Below, one piece after another: positions 26,240-34,806 of a stretch of DNA of 64,000 bases (the first letter of the stretch is position 1; each line of letters opens with the position of its first letter). Below the pieces are notes generated by a model that worked only from the letters and a program-made list of their open reading frames with translations, had not been told where the DNA came from and did not search any database. The stretch spans positions 62,001 to 126,000 of the forward strand of contig NZ_JBLBVL010000004.1 in the NCBI RefSeq assembly GCF_047250365.1, in the 5' to 3' direction. Position numbers and translations under genes: made by a program. This DNA comes from Thaumasiovibrio sp047250365 (GTDB lineage Bacteria > Pseudomonadota > Gammaproteobacteria > Enterobacterales > Vibrionaceae).

Positions 26240-26464
26240 TTATTGACGCACATCTTTTCCTGCTTGATACTTAAGGACACACGATTTACAGACACATGCT
26301 TTTCCTTTTAACTCGAGCGGTATGTCTAAAAAAAGTGGTTGTGAGAAAGTCAGTGAAGGGTCTTTACACCAGCATGAGGTTGTTTTTCCGCTTGATGCAT
26401 GGTTTGCGCATACGTTGCTCTCGCCACACAATGGGCATGCTGTTGGATCAAGTTTAGCGTTCAT
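26240..26464 (-). CDS. Cysteine-rich CWC-family small protein
   Basis: With the ATG at 26464 the product has 74 residues and starts MNAKLDPTACPLCGESNVC; a longer start at 26494 lacks a good ribosome-binding site. It contains CPLCG, the SCWCKD signature of the CWC cysteine-rich family and CVCKSCVLKY, eight cysteines arranged as likely zinc ligands. The function of the family is not known. Confidence 0.8.
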   Translation of the reverse strand: MNAKLDPTACPLCGESNVCANHASSGKTTSCWCKDPSLTFSQPLFLDIPLELKGKACVCKSCVLKYQAGKDVRQ

Positions 26465-26684
26465 AGGGTTCCAAGTATTCTCGATAATTAACATATTATT
26501 TCAATCATTTACCTTTACAGTGTACCGTTAGGGACTAGTCGCATGTAACACAAGAACTCTGCTACTGAGCAACTTGGTTCAAGCATTATTCCTACGTATT
26601 CGTGTCTTTCTAACAGGTATCAAATCAAGGTCTTGATTTGTATACTAAACTGAATGACAGGATCGAGTTAGTCAAGGAGATACG

Positions 26685-29036
26685 ATGCACAGCCAGCTCG
26701 CGTCAGAACATGTTTATGCAGAAACTCGATCTGATCTTTTTCAACATCCGTCGACCAAGTCTCTGCCTCCACTCAACTCGATCGTTGGTCAGGACCGCGC
26801 TCAGCAGGCTGTCCATTTTGCGATGTCCATGCCAGGAAAGGGTTATAACATTTATGCCGTAGGGCATAACGGCTTAGGCAAGCGTACCATGGTGATGCGT
26901 TACTTAAAGTTTCATCAGATGGCGAACGGGCATATTTTTGATTGGATATATGTTAATAACTTCGACGATGCCCGCTTTGCTTATACGATTCAGTTGCCTG
27001 CTGGACGCGGTGCTAGCTTTAAAAAAGAGCTAGAAGCCATCATTACCCGTTTACTTACGGCAATGCCATTGGCATTTGATAATGACCTTTATTATTCGCG
27101 CGCAGATAAAATCAAGTCACAATTAACCACGAAGCAAGAAGCAGCGTTGAAGCAGCTGAACGAACAAGCCCAGCAGCAAGGCATCAATTTGCTGCTGACA
27201 CCGCAAGGTGATTATCAATTTGTCGCTCTTAATGGCGAAGAAGCCCACACAGAAGAGAGCTTTGCGACACTGCCTGCTGCTGAACAAGACCGGTTAGAAG
27301 AGGCGATTGTTGAACTGGAAAAGCAGTTACGTGGTATTAGCCGTCAGATGAATGAATGGGAAGAGACGTTTGTTGAGCAGCAGCAAAAACTAGAAAGCGA
27401 AGTCGCAGAAAATGTCATGTCGCATCAGTTTGCGCGTTTGGAAAAGCAGTTTTCTGATGTCCCCAAGGCAATTGAGTATATTGAGACACTACGAAATGAC
27501 ATTGTCGAGAATCTTGATGTTTTTTTAGACGACAAGGAGATCCATACGGACTTGGCCTATGCCTTATCTGGTAAGAAAATCCCGCGTCGTTATCAAGTTA
27601 ATCTTCTGGTTTCCCATGGGGCACACCAGTTTCCTGTGGTGGTGGAAGAGAGCCCCAGTTATCACACCCTGTTTGGTTATGTTGAAAATGCGACGTATAA
27701 AGGGACGGTTGTGACCGACTTTACACTGTTGCGTTCTGGCAGCATGCACCAAGCGAACGGTGGCGTACTGTTAATGGATGCAATAAAAGTGTTGGAACGC
27801 CCATATGTGTGGGATGGTTTAAAAAAAGCCTTGCGTTCTCGCCAACTCGATTTTAGTTCATTAGAGCGTGAAGTAACGTTATCTGGTTCGTTATCGATGG
27901 AGCCACAACCTATCCCGCTAAACGTGAAAATAATTCTATTTGGAGATCGGCAGACTTATCGGTTATTACAGCAATATGATCCCGAGTTTACTGAGTTGTT
28001 TCGCGTCACTGCAGACTTTGAAGAGGACATGGAAAGAACGGCTGAGGGCGAGCAAAACTATGCCCAGTTTATATCGAGTATTGTCAATGAAAACGGATTA
28101 AACCACTGTGATCGTAGTGCGCTGTGTCGCGTTATTGAATATGCCGCGCGCCAAGCAGAAGATCAGTTTAAATTGTCGCTGCACTCTGGAGAGATAGCGA
28201 ATTTACTGCGCGAGGCACACTATTGGGCAGTGCAGAGTGAGTCTACGCTAATCCGCAGTAAGCATATCGAGCAGGCATTGGAAAGCCGTGAAATGCGGGT
28301 GAGTCGAGCACGCGATTTGATGCACACCACGTATATCGAGGGTGCGGTGAAGATCGATGTCTCAGGTGAGCGCGTTGGTCAAGTGAACGCATTAACAGTG
28401 CTAAACACTGGCGAGTTTTCGTTTGGTATGCCGAGTCGACTCACTGCCACGTGCGCTGCTGGTGATGTTGGTGTGGTTGCGATCGAGCGTCAGGTCGAGT
28501 TAAGTGGCGCCATTCACTCAAAAGGGGTGTTAATACTGACAGCTTTTCTCGAATCGTTATTTGCCCAGCAGCGTAGTTTACCCATTAAGGCGTCGCTAAC
28601 CTTTGAACAAAATTATGGCGGTATCGATGGTGATAGTGCATCAATGGCCGAGTTTATTGCATTGATTTCTGCGATAGCGAATGTACCAGTACAGCAGAAT
28701 ATGGCAATCACTGGGTCTATGGATCAGTTTGGTGAAGCGCAGGCCATTGGAGGAGTTAATGAGAAAGTCGAAGGGTTTGTTGATGTCGCCCGCTCACTGG
28801 CTTATGAAGGGAGACTGGCAGTGATCATTCCCCTTTCTAATGCGCGTCATTTAATGTTGAAGAAAGCGCTGAGACAGGAAATAGAGAAAGAGAAGCTACA
28901 GGTGTATACCGTTGAAACCGTTTTCGATGCGATTGAATTAATGACAGGCATGGCCTGGAAAGGAGAAGGTGGTATTCACGAGCGTGTTGTCGAGCAACTT
29001 TCCCACTATCCTGGCAAAAAGGTCGATGAGGTGTGA
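26685..29036 (+). CDS. Lon-like ATP-dependent protease (AAA, peptidase S16)
   Basis: The 783-residue cytosolic protein has AAGGAGAT before its ATG. It has a divergent AAA module with Walker A GHNGLGKRT (60-68), a long coiled-coil insert (about 140-260), HQANGGVLLMDA as the Walker B area, and a C-terminal Lon protease domain with the catalytic dyad Ser651 (GDSAS) and Lys694 (GGVNEKVEGF), 43 residues apart as in Lon. It lacks the classical LonA N-domain, matching the YcbZ/LonH-like group. It probably degrades damaged or regulatory proteins; substrates are unknown. Confidence 0.9.
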   Translation: MHSQLASEHVYAETRSDLFQHPSTKSLPPLNSIVGQDRAQQAVHFAMSMPGKGYNIYAVGHNGLGKRTMVMRYLKFHQMANGHIFDWIYVNNFDDARFAYTIQLPAGRGASFKKELEAIITRLLTAMPLAFDNDLYYSRADKIKSQLTTKQEAALKQLNEQAQQQGINLLLTPQGDYQFVALNGEEAHTEESFATLPAAEQDRLEEAIVELEKQLRGISRQMNEWEETFVEQQQKLESEVAENVMSHQFARLEKQFSDVPKAIEYIETLRNDIVENLDVFLDDKEIHTDLAYALSGKKIPRRYQVNLLVSHGAHQFPVVVEESPSYHTLFGYVENATYKGTVVTDFTLLRSGSMHQANGGVLLMDAIKVLERPYVWDGLKKALRSRQLDFSSLEREVTLSGSLSMEPQPIPLNVKIILFGDRQTYRLLQQYDPEFTELFRVTADFEEDMERTAEGEQNYAQFISSIVNENGLNHCDRSALCRVIEYAARQAEDQFKLSLHSGEIANLLREAHYWAVQSESTLIRSKHIEQALESREMRVSRARDLMHTTYIEGAVKIDVSGERVGQVNALTVLNTGEFSFGMPSRLTATCAAGDVGVVAIERQVELSGAIHSKGVLILTAFLESLFAQQRSLPIKASLTFEQNYGGIDGDSASMAEFIALISAIANVPVQQNMAITGSMDQFGEAQAIGGVNEKVEGFVDVARSLAYEGRLAVIIPLSNARHLMLKKALRQEIEKEKLQVYTVETVFDAIELMTGMAWKGEGGIHERVVEQLSHYPGKKVDEV

Positions 29037-29140
29037 AGCACCTATCTCAGATTATGCCTATTCTGAGTGTCATACTTAGGTGCTATGGGACGGTTTGTTA
29101 GCTTGAGAGTGTTACCTCGAGATGGCATGCACTATTGCCA

Positions 29141-30799
29141 TTATCGCTTTTTCTCCCACATTACCTGCCTGTCTTTTGGCCAGTTGGCACCAATGTCGTG
29201 ATATTTTTTTTCTAGCAAGTGACGTTTAATTTTAAGTGTTGGTGTTAGTATGCCATTTTCGATTGTCCACGGATCGTCAATGAGTAACACTCCTTTGATT
29301 TTTGCGTGAGACTCTAACTCGCTATTGATCTGGTTAAGGACTCTAAGCGCTTTGCGTTCGTAACGTGCAGGGTCAAAATTAGGGAACGCGTGCGGGATCG
29401 CCAGTAATATCGGTGCCGGCAAGCCCGATCCAATTAAGCACATCATCTCAATATTGCTAAGTTCAAAGAGGCGTTTTTCGATAGGTACTGGCGCAACGAA
29501 TTTCCCTTTCGCGGTTTTGAAGGTGTCTTTTTTGCGCCCTTTAATGGTTAAGTAGCCATCATTGTCCAATGTGCCTAAATCACCAGTATGTAACCAACCA
29601 TCGACGATACATTCGCCATGGGCAGAGTCTTGCTTATAGTAACCTTTAAATAGCCCCTGGCTTTTAACCAGTACCTCTTCATCGTCAGCAATTCTTAGTT
29701 CAACACCTGGGCCTGCATTGCCGACGGTACCGATTTTATCGCCGCGGAAAGGGTAATTGAGCGTGCTATAGGCAAACGATTCCGTCATGCCCCATGCTTC
29801 GGTAATGTTGAGGCCAACAGAATGATACCAGTGGAGTAAAGCTGGTGATACTGGTGCCGAGCCACATCCAAGGACTCTGGCTTGATCAAGTCCTAAGCCT
29901 TGTGCCAATTTCTTTTTAACTAACGTCGAAACCAGAGGAATTTTCAGTAACAGGTTGAGTTTCTTTTGCGGTAGTTTATCGAGAATGCGCTGCTGGAAAA
30001 GCGTCCACAATCGGGGGACAGAAATAAATAGGGTTGGGCGCTGCATTTTGACATCTTCAATAAAGGTATCAAGTGATTCAGGGAAAGCAGTATTGACGCC
30101 ACCTAACATTGAGGTACCTAAGATATAGACTCGTTCCGTAATGTGAGCCAATGGCAGGTAAGAGAATAAGCGTTCGCCTGTATTAATACCAATGTGGTCG
30201 ATCAATTGCTGTGAAGACCAGGCAAAATCACCATGGGTGAGCATGGCACCTTTCGGTAACCCCGAGGTGCCAGAGGTATAAACAAAAGACATATAGTCAT
30301 CCGGAGATGGTAATGTAATGTCGTCGGTTGGCGCATAATCGCTTAGTATATCGTCCCAATTAAAATCACAGTGATAGGCGTCAGGATACGGAAACGAGAG
30401 TGTTGTTATCGGGTGCGTTAAACTTTGAATTGATTGGTGAGTGGCATCGTTGCTATCTAATTTACCCACGATAACCAGCTGACTTTCGCTATGGGTAAGG
30501 ATATGTGAAATGGTATCGGCGCCGGCAGTTGGGAAGATAGGAACACTGATGTACCCTCCCAGCATCAGAGCGAGATCGGTGATGTACCATTCAGCACAGT
30601 TTTTTGAAATAAGCGCCACGCGATCACCTGCGGTGACGCCTTGACTGCGTAAAAAGCTAATTAGGCACTTAGCTTGATCTAACACTTCTGCGTATGTGAA
30701 GTCTTTAAATTGACGGTTGATAATCTGCCTTAGCGAAACTTCATCGGGTTTGACGTCTACCCAATGCATGTACTGTTCACATACGAGAGTTTGTGTCAT
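29141..30799 (-). CDS. AMP-dependent acyl-CoA synthetase (long-chain fatty acid--CoA ligase type)
   Basis: The 552-residue ANL-superfamily protein has the P-loop YTSGTSGLPKGAMLTH, ITEAWGMTE, GWLHTGDLG and the C-terminal KGRKKDTFKTAKGKFVAP, where the second Lys of the last stretch is typical of bubblegum/FadD15-like ligases. It activates a carboxylic acid to an acyl-adenylate and then the CoA thioester. Start: ATG at 30799 with AAGGAAATCAG upstream. No beta-oxidation gene is adjacent. Chain length is not predictable here. Confidence 0.88.
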   Translation of the reverse strand: MTQTLVCEQYMHWVDVKPDEVSLRQIINRQFKDFTYAEVLDQAKCLISFLRSQGVTAGDRVALISKNCAEWYITDLALMLGGYISVPIFPTAGADTISHILTHSESQLVIVGKLDSNDATHQSIQSLTHPITTLSFPYPDAYHCDFNWDDILSDYAPTDDITLPSPDDYMSFVYTSGTSGLPKGAMLTHGDFAWSSQQLIDHIGINTGERLFSYLPLAHITERVYILGTSMLGGVNTAFPESLDTFIEDVKMQRPTLFISVPRLWTLFQQRILDKLPQKKLNLLLKIPLVSTLVKKKLAQGLGLDQARVLGCGSAPVSPALLHWYHSVGLNITEAWGMTESFAYSTLNYPFRGDKIGTVGNAGPGVELRIADDEEVLVKSQGLFKGYYKQDSAHGECIVDGWLHTGDLGTLDNDGYLTIKGRKKDTFKTAKGKFVAPVPIEKRLFELSNIEMMCLIGSGLPAPILLAIPHAFPNFDPARYERKALRVLNQINSELESHAKIKGVLLIDDPWTIENGILTPTLKIKRHLLEKKYHDIGANWPKDRQVMWEKKR

Positions 30800-30875
30800 C
30801 TGATTTCCTTACTTTTTATAATGTTGCGATATTGTTAACATTAGTCGGATGAGTATTATCCCGTCAAGGTTGGTG

Positions 30876-30980
30876 ATGCAGTTAAAAATAAGCATGCGTC
30901 GAAGCTACTTATGGCTGATCAAAGAGGTACTCGATCCAATAAAAGGCGAGAAGGAAGAGTCAGGTGTTATCGTTGACTAG
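30876..30980 (+). CDS. Possible small protein, 34 residues
   Basis: ATG at 30876 has AAGG about six bases upstream; an in-frame ATG at 30849 would add nine residues. The product reads MQLKISMRRSYLWLIKEVL then a charged tail (DPIKGEKEESGVIVD). A hairpin GAACaGGCAT/ATGCCcGTTC (30981-31016) follows directly after the stop. The amphipathic start and acidic end look protein-like, but the frame is short and unrecognised. Confidence 0.35.
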   Translation: MQLKISMRRSYLWLIKEVLDPIKGEKEESGVIVD

Positions 30981-31025
30981 AACAGGCATGAACTACCGTC
31001 GTTTATGCCCGTTCTATCATTTGGT

Positions 31026-31313
31026 TTATTCGAACTTATCGAGGTCAATATTGTACTTATTCAGCACCTCTTGCATTTGCAACTTCTTCTGTCCCGCTGC
31101 GACAGCCATTACCTTTGCAGTCACGTCGGAAATTTCTCCTTTGGTAATCCCAGCTTTCTTTGCTTGCAGTAGATAATAACGGGTACAAGGTAAGCAATTC
31201 ATTGCCATTGCCGCTGATAAACCGACTAGAAGCTCAGTTCTAGTATCCAAATGCTCGTTGTCGTGGGTTGAGCGATAAAACGCGCCGTAAGGCTCTTGAT
31301 GCTTTCCTAGCAT
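31026..31313 (-). CDS. AhpD-like/carboxymuconolactone decarboxylase-family protein
   Basis: This 95-residue helical protein has the CMD-fold signature with a redox CxxC: NCLPCTRYYLLQAKKAGIT. AGGAAG precedes the ATG. In AhpD the CxxC pair gives alkylhydroperoxidase or thiol reductase activity, so an oxidative-stress or thiol-redox role is likely. No reductase partner is adjacent. Confidence 0.85.
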   Translation of the reverse strand: MLGKHQEPYGAFYRSTHDNEHLDTRTELLVGLSAAMAMNCLPCTRYYLLQAKKAGITKGEISDVTAKVMAVAAGQKKLQMQEVLNKYNIDLDKFE

Positions 31314-31417
31314 ATGACTTCCTGTCGTTGTAATTAATGAATTAACTTTGTTGCGAATAACTGTGTATTCAGTGGTAGTAGCGTAGAGCCAAGTATATAT
31401 AGTATATCTAAAGCTAT

Positions 31418-31444
31418 AAAAGCGCAGTTATTCACTGCGCTTTT
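31418..31444. terminator. Terminator-like hairpin, both strands
   Basis: AAAAGCGCAGT/ACTGCGCTTTT with a TATTC loop. It ends the minus-strand gene at 31526-32029 and could work in both directions. Confidence 0.75.
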
Positions 31445-31525
31445 GTGTGTTAGCGGTTAACGCTGTTTTAATGGGGATGATAATATGTCCTTACAGCGTA
31501 ATCGGTGTGCTGCTCTACTGTTAAG

Positions 31526-32029
31526 CTAGATAGGTGATGGATATAGTGCCTCGTAGCGAATAGAGATACAGCCGCCATTTAGCTCTTCAAGCACGGCCTT
31601 TGTAGAGCCACTTTCATAGATGGATTTACCTGCAATATCGCCTTTGTATTCGTAGTCCTTGTAACCTGTTTCTCTTAGTGCGTTACAAGATTTGTCAGGG
31701 AATGTTACCATTTGCATTAATGTGCTATCACAGCGACCATCTGTGCCTGGTGCAATGGATAACGTGGCGTAACCCCATGTACCGTCGTTATATTTCCTAA
31801 TATTAAGCGCGGAGAATAGCCGTTCTGACGGGTTGTCTGACGAAGAGAATGACCATGCTCCATTTGGTCCAGCATTTTCGTTCAAATAGCCGTCCATTTT
31901 TTTAATTTCTTGAAGGCATTGGTTAACTCCCCATTCTTTGGCCTGTGCCGTAATTACGCCTTCAAAGCTATTAGCATTGATCTGAGTACAGGTAATAAGT
32001 AGGGAAGTGCCAATCAAGAGTTTTTTCAT
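31526..32029 (-). CDS. Secreted hypothetical protein
   Basis: The start at 32029 uses GGAGA within an overlapping upstream ATG, giving a 167-residue product with signal peptide MKKLLIGTSLLITCTQINA. The mature part has cysteines in NQCLQEI, DGRCDS, KSCNAL and GGCISI, suggesting two disulfides in the periplasm. It is similar in style to small periplasmic proteins of vibrios; no domain is recognised. Confidence 0.75.
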   Translation of the reverse strand: MKKLLIGTSLLITCTQINANSFEGVITAQAKEWGVNQCLQEIKKMDGYLNENAGPNGAWSFSSSDNPSERLFSALNIRKYNDGTWGYATLSIAPGTDGRCDSTLMQMVTFPDKSCNALRETGYKDYEYKGDIAGKSIYESGSTKAVLEELNGGCISIRYEALYPSPI

Positions 32030-32041
32030 CTTTTTCTCCAT

Positions 32042-32468
32042 GTAGATTTGTCCGACAAGTTATATAGTGCCGTGCTAGATTGGGAATGGTAGTTAGTTTC
32101 AATCTAGAAGTGGTGGTAACTGATATTCTCTGTTAAAGCTGTTTGATAAACCAAACTACAGTATGAGTCCTTTAATACGATGAGCATTCACTTTCCATTT
32201 TTATTTATAAAACGAGTGGCAGTACGATGCGGGATATGCAACAGCGCTTTTCGATTTATGTTATCACCAACATATTGATAATAATAGCATTAATGAGTGG
32301 CGATTTGACCGTGCTGCCTATAGATGTGTAGTGCGTCGCACGGTAAGGGTTAAAGGGGCGGTGGATTAGGTGTTTGCTTGCTTTATTTATATTGGTGTGG
32401 CGCACCACAATGAGCTGGTTGAACCATGGGAAATATCGCTTTACCAATTACATCAATTCTATTTGTTG
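32042..32468. other. Gene-poor stretch with possible coding remnant
   Basis: No gene with a start is supported. One plus-strand frame from about 32205 to 32370 is open for roughly 50 codons without ATG (it reads NEWQYDAGYATALFDLCYHQ... to ...RVKGAVD) and is flanked by stops, which may be a decayed gene fragment. Composition is similar to the surroundings. Confidence 0.35.
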
Positions 32469-33065
32469 CTAATCGACGAGTTCAATTTCTAAGCTATCTA
32501 AAAGGCTTAATGCTTCATAACGAGAAAACTTGGCGTTAGTAATTTTGTTTTGCAATACATCGATCGTGAAATTCCATGATTCGGTAAAGTCGACATTTTG
32601 TAAATTGGTGCGCATAAATAGGCTGTTGGTAAAATCACAGTTTTGCATGGACGAGTTGGGAAAATCCCCTTCGCGAAAGTCGGCTTCATGCAGCTTACAA
32701 TGCGTTAAATTTAGTTCGTGTAACGTTAAGCCGAAGAAGGATGAATCGTTGAGGATACATTGGTTAAACTTAAGCTCTGAATCTAAATGATATGGTGGCC
32801 AATATGCCTTGGTCCAGTCAACGCCGATAATTTTACACTCAGTAAACTCAACCTCAAAGAAGCGTGAATGCGAGATTTTTATCAAGCTTAGGTTACAGTG
32901 GTTAAAAGAGCAGTTAATAAACTTGCAATGGGAGAATGTTGTTGATGAAAAGTCACAATGATTAAACTCACACTGCTCGAATTCTGTTACAGAAATATCA
33001 GCAGATAATAGTGTTTGCTGATTAAATGTTTCTTCGAAGTGTTGTTTATTGCTTTCAATTCTCAT
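32469..33065 (-). CDS. Pentapeptide-repeat protein
   Basis: The 198-residue protein is built of A(D/N)LXX-like five-residue repeats, visible as FEQCEFNHCDFSSTTFSHCKF and LHEADFREGDF, predicting a right-handed quadrilateral beta helix. The tail ...RYEALSLLDSLEIELVD is a common ending in this family. Some relatives (Qnr, McbG) protect DNA gyrase by mimicking DNA, but the repeat pattern here has many Cys/His positions and a break at WTKAYWPPYHLD, so I do not assign Qnr activity. Confidence 0.85.
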   Translation of the reverse strand: MRIESNKQHFEETFNQQTLLSADISVTEFEQCEFNHCDFSSTTFSHCKFINCSFNHCNLSLIKISHSRFFEVEFTECKIIGVDWTKAYWPPYHLDSELKFNQCILNDSSFFGLTLHELNLTHCKLHEADFREGDFPNSSMQNCDFTNSLFMRTNLQNVDFTESWNFTIDVLQNKITNAKFSRYEALSLLDSLEIELVD

Positions 33066-33214
33066 TTTGGTCGCCTTGGGAAGTCCGGTAATAGATGCTC
33101 ATTGCTATGCAACTATAATCAAAGTGTAATCTATTTGTTCACCTGAAACTAGTGCTGATGAACTATACTGAAATCGCCATGGTTCTTTGGTTAAATAAAC
33201 CTAAGGGTGTTGTT

Positions 33215-33748
33215 ATGAAACAAAGTATACATGTTCTTTCGGTGATACTTGTTGCATTTGGTTATATCGTGAATGCTCATGCCACTGATAACTCTCAAGC
33301 TTTATTAGAAGACGCGCTGAGTGCTGCACCGCCGTCATTGCGAGATAAGGTAACCGTTGTTGATTGGGATAACAACGTTCTGCAAGAAGGCAGTAGCAGC
33401 TATACTTGCTTTCCTACTCCGCCTCAATTGCAAGGAAAGGCGCCAATGTGTATGGATGCGCCTTGGATGGAATGGGCTGATGCCTGGATGAATAAGAAAC
33501 CGTTTGAAGCGAAAACGATAGGCATTTCGTATATGCTAGCCGGTGATGAAGGGGCTAGTAATATCGATCCTTATGCCCAAGGAGAAACCGCAGATAATCA
33601 ATGGGTAAAAGAGGGCCCTCATTTAATGATTATCACCCCAGATAAAGATTTATTAAACTCGTTACCCACTGACCCACATAATGGCGGGCCATATGTTATG
33701 TGGAAAGATACACCTTATGTCCATATTATGATCCCTGTCGGAGATTGA
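33215..33748 (+). CDS. Secreted hypothetical protein
   Basis: ATG at 33215 follows AAGG and starts a signal peptide, MKQSIHVLSVILVAFGYIVNAHA. The 177-residue product has a Trp/Met-rich mid section (MCMDAPWMEWADAWMN) and HLMIITPDK...HNGGPYVMWKDTPYVHIMIPVGD, with His residues near the end that might bind metal. Divergent from the pentapeptide gene. The family is not recognised by name. Confidence 0.75.
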   Translation: MKQSIHVLSVILVAFGYIVNAHATDNSQALLEDALSAAPPSLRDKVTVVDWDNNVLQEGSSSYTCFPTPPQLQGKAPMCMDAPWMEWADAWMNKKPFEAKTIGISYMLAGDEGASNIDPYAQGETADNQWVKEGPHLMIITPDKDLLNSLPTDPHNGGPYVMWKDTPYVHIMIPVGD

Positions 33749-33849
33749 TTGACTTTAGATATATTTAAGCCGTCGTCATTACTTTATGTATCAGAGTTTG
33801 TGATCTTGGCGATGGCTTATCGTTGTTGCGATAAAGTGAAGGGTGGTGG

Positions 33850-34506
33850 TTATCTATTCTTAAATAATAAACCTTGATTACTATGAGATGTGACCGTTCC
33901 TTCGACCCTCATTAAGTGGTGTTCTTTTTGGACATTTAGTCGGGTGGGTATTCCATTGGCTAATGTGTTAACCCACCACTCTCCGTCGGTGTGGGTTAGC
34001 TCTCCAATCGCGATAATGTCATTTCTACGATTAAAAACACCAACTTCGCTAAACTCACTAATATTATCGGCAGGGCCAAAAACGACGATTGAACCAAGTT
34101 TGTAGCGAGAATTGTGATTATCTATTTCAACAGGTAAATAGCCAGCTACTCTGGTCATTCTCGGCATAATAACGAATTTAGGCGGCATTTTACCGCAAGA
34201 TAGGCATTGCTTTACTTCAACAGTAAATAGCGTTGAGTCCTGAGAATGCCACTCCTCGCCGTCGATATCAAGGCGGTGGTGAAAGTTGGCGAGGGGCTCA
34301 CCGACCAGTTGTGCGAAGCGGACAAGGAAATCAGTATTAAGTTGAATACCTCCCCTTAGGTACTGCGAAAATGCTGATTGACTTAGGCCAATCTGTTTTG
34401 CCGCATCAAGTTGAGTAATGTTATGTTTACTTCTGTATTTGTTCCATTCTTGTTGCACTTTGGTTAGTACTTTTGAGCTGTAGGCACTTGGTTTCTTTTT
34501 CTTCAA
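33850..34506 (-). CDS. XRE-family regulator with S24/LexA-like C-terminal domain
   Basis: The N-terminal part (about 15-75) is a Cro/C1 helix-turn-helix: ITQLDAAKQIGLSQSAFSQYL. The C-terminal 120 residues have the beta-rich layout of S24 repressors (GSIVVFGP...GVFNRRNDIIAIGEL...LMRVEGTV) but I cannot identify a clear catalytic Ser/Lys pair, so self-cleavage may be lost. No phage structural genes lie nearby, so it is more likely a chromosomal regulator. Its targets are unknown. Confidence 0.8.
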   Translation of the reverse strand: MKKKKPSAYSSKVLTKVQQEWNKYRSKHNITQLDAAKQIGLSQSAFSQYLRGGIQLNTDFLVRFAQLVGEPLANFHHRLDIDGEEWHSQDSTLFTVEVKQCLSCGKMPPKFVIMPRMTRVAGYLPVEIDNHNSRYKLGSIVVFGPADNISEFSEVGVFNRRNDIIAIGELTHTDGEWWVNTLANGIPTRLNVQKEHHLMRVEGTVTSHSNQGLLFKNR

Positions 34507-34806
34507 CAGTATATCTCCGTATATGAGTGTCGCTTATATTTGGATATTTGTCCTTGTTATTGTTTTAAGCCTTTTAAAAAGGGACATGATGAGATGTAAA
34601 ATTCAACTCTATATTAAAAATATAAGAAAATAAATATTACCATTACTTATAATCTTTGCGTGTGTGATGAAAGTCTCATATATAGCACTGTCGCCATGTA
34701 TTTTATGGCGATAGAATTCGATCTAAATATGGCGCCTTTGTTTTTGAATTGATATTAATTATCGATGGCAGCGCCGTATTGTGCTTATATAATAAAGGAA
34801 TTAAAC

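Noticed and set aside
32469..33065. Qnr quinolone-resistance protein
   Set aside because: Pentapeptide repeats alone are not specific; the layout and length do not match Qnr well.
33850..34506. Prophage repressor marking a phage insertion
   Set aside because: No integrase, structural or lysis genes or attachment-site repeats are seen nearby.
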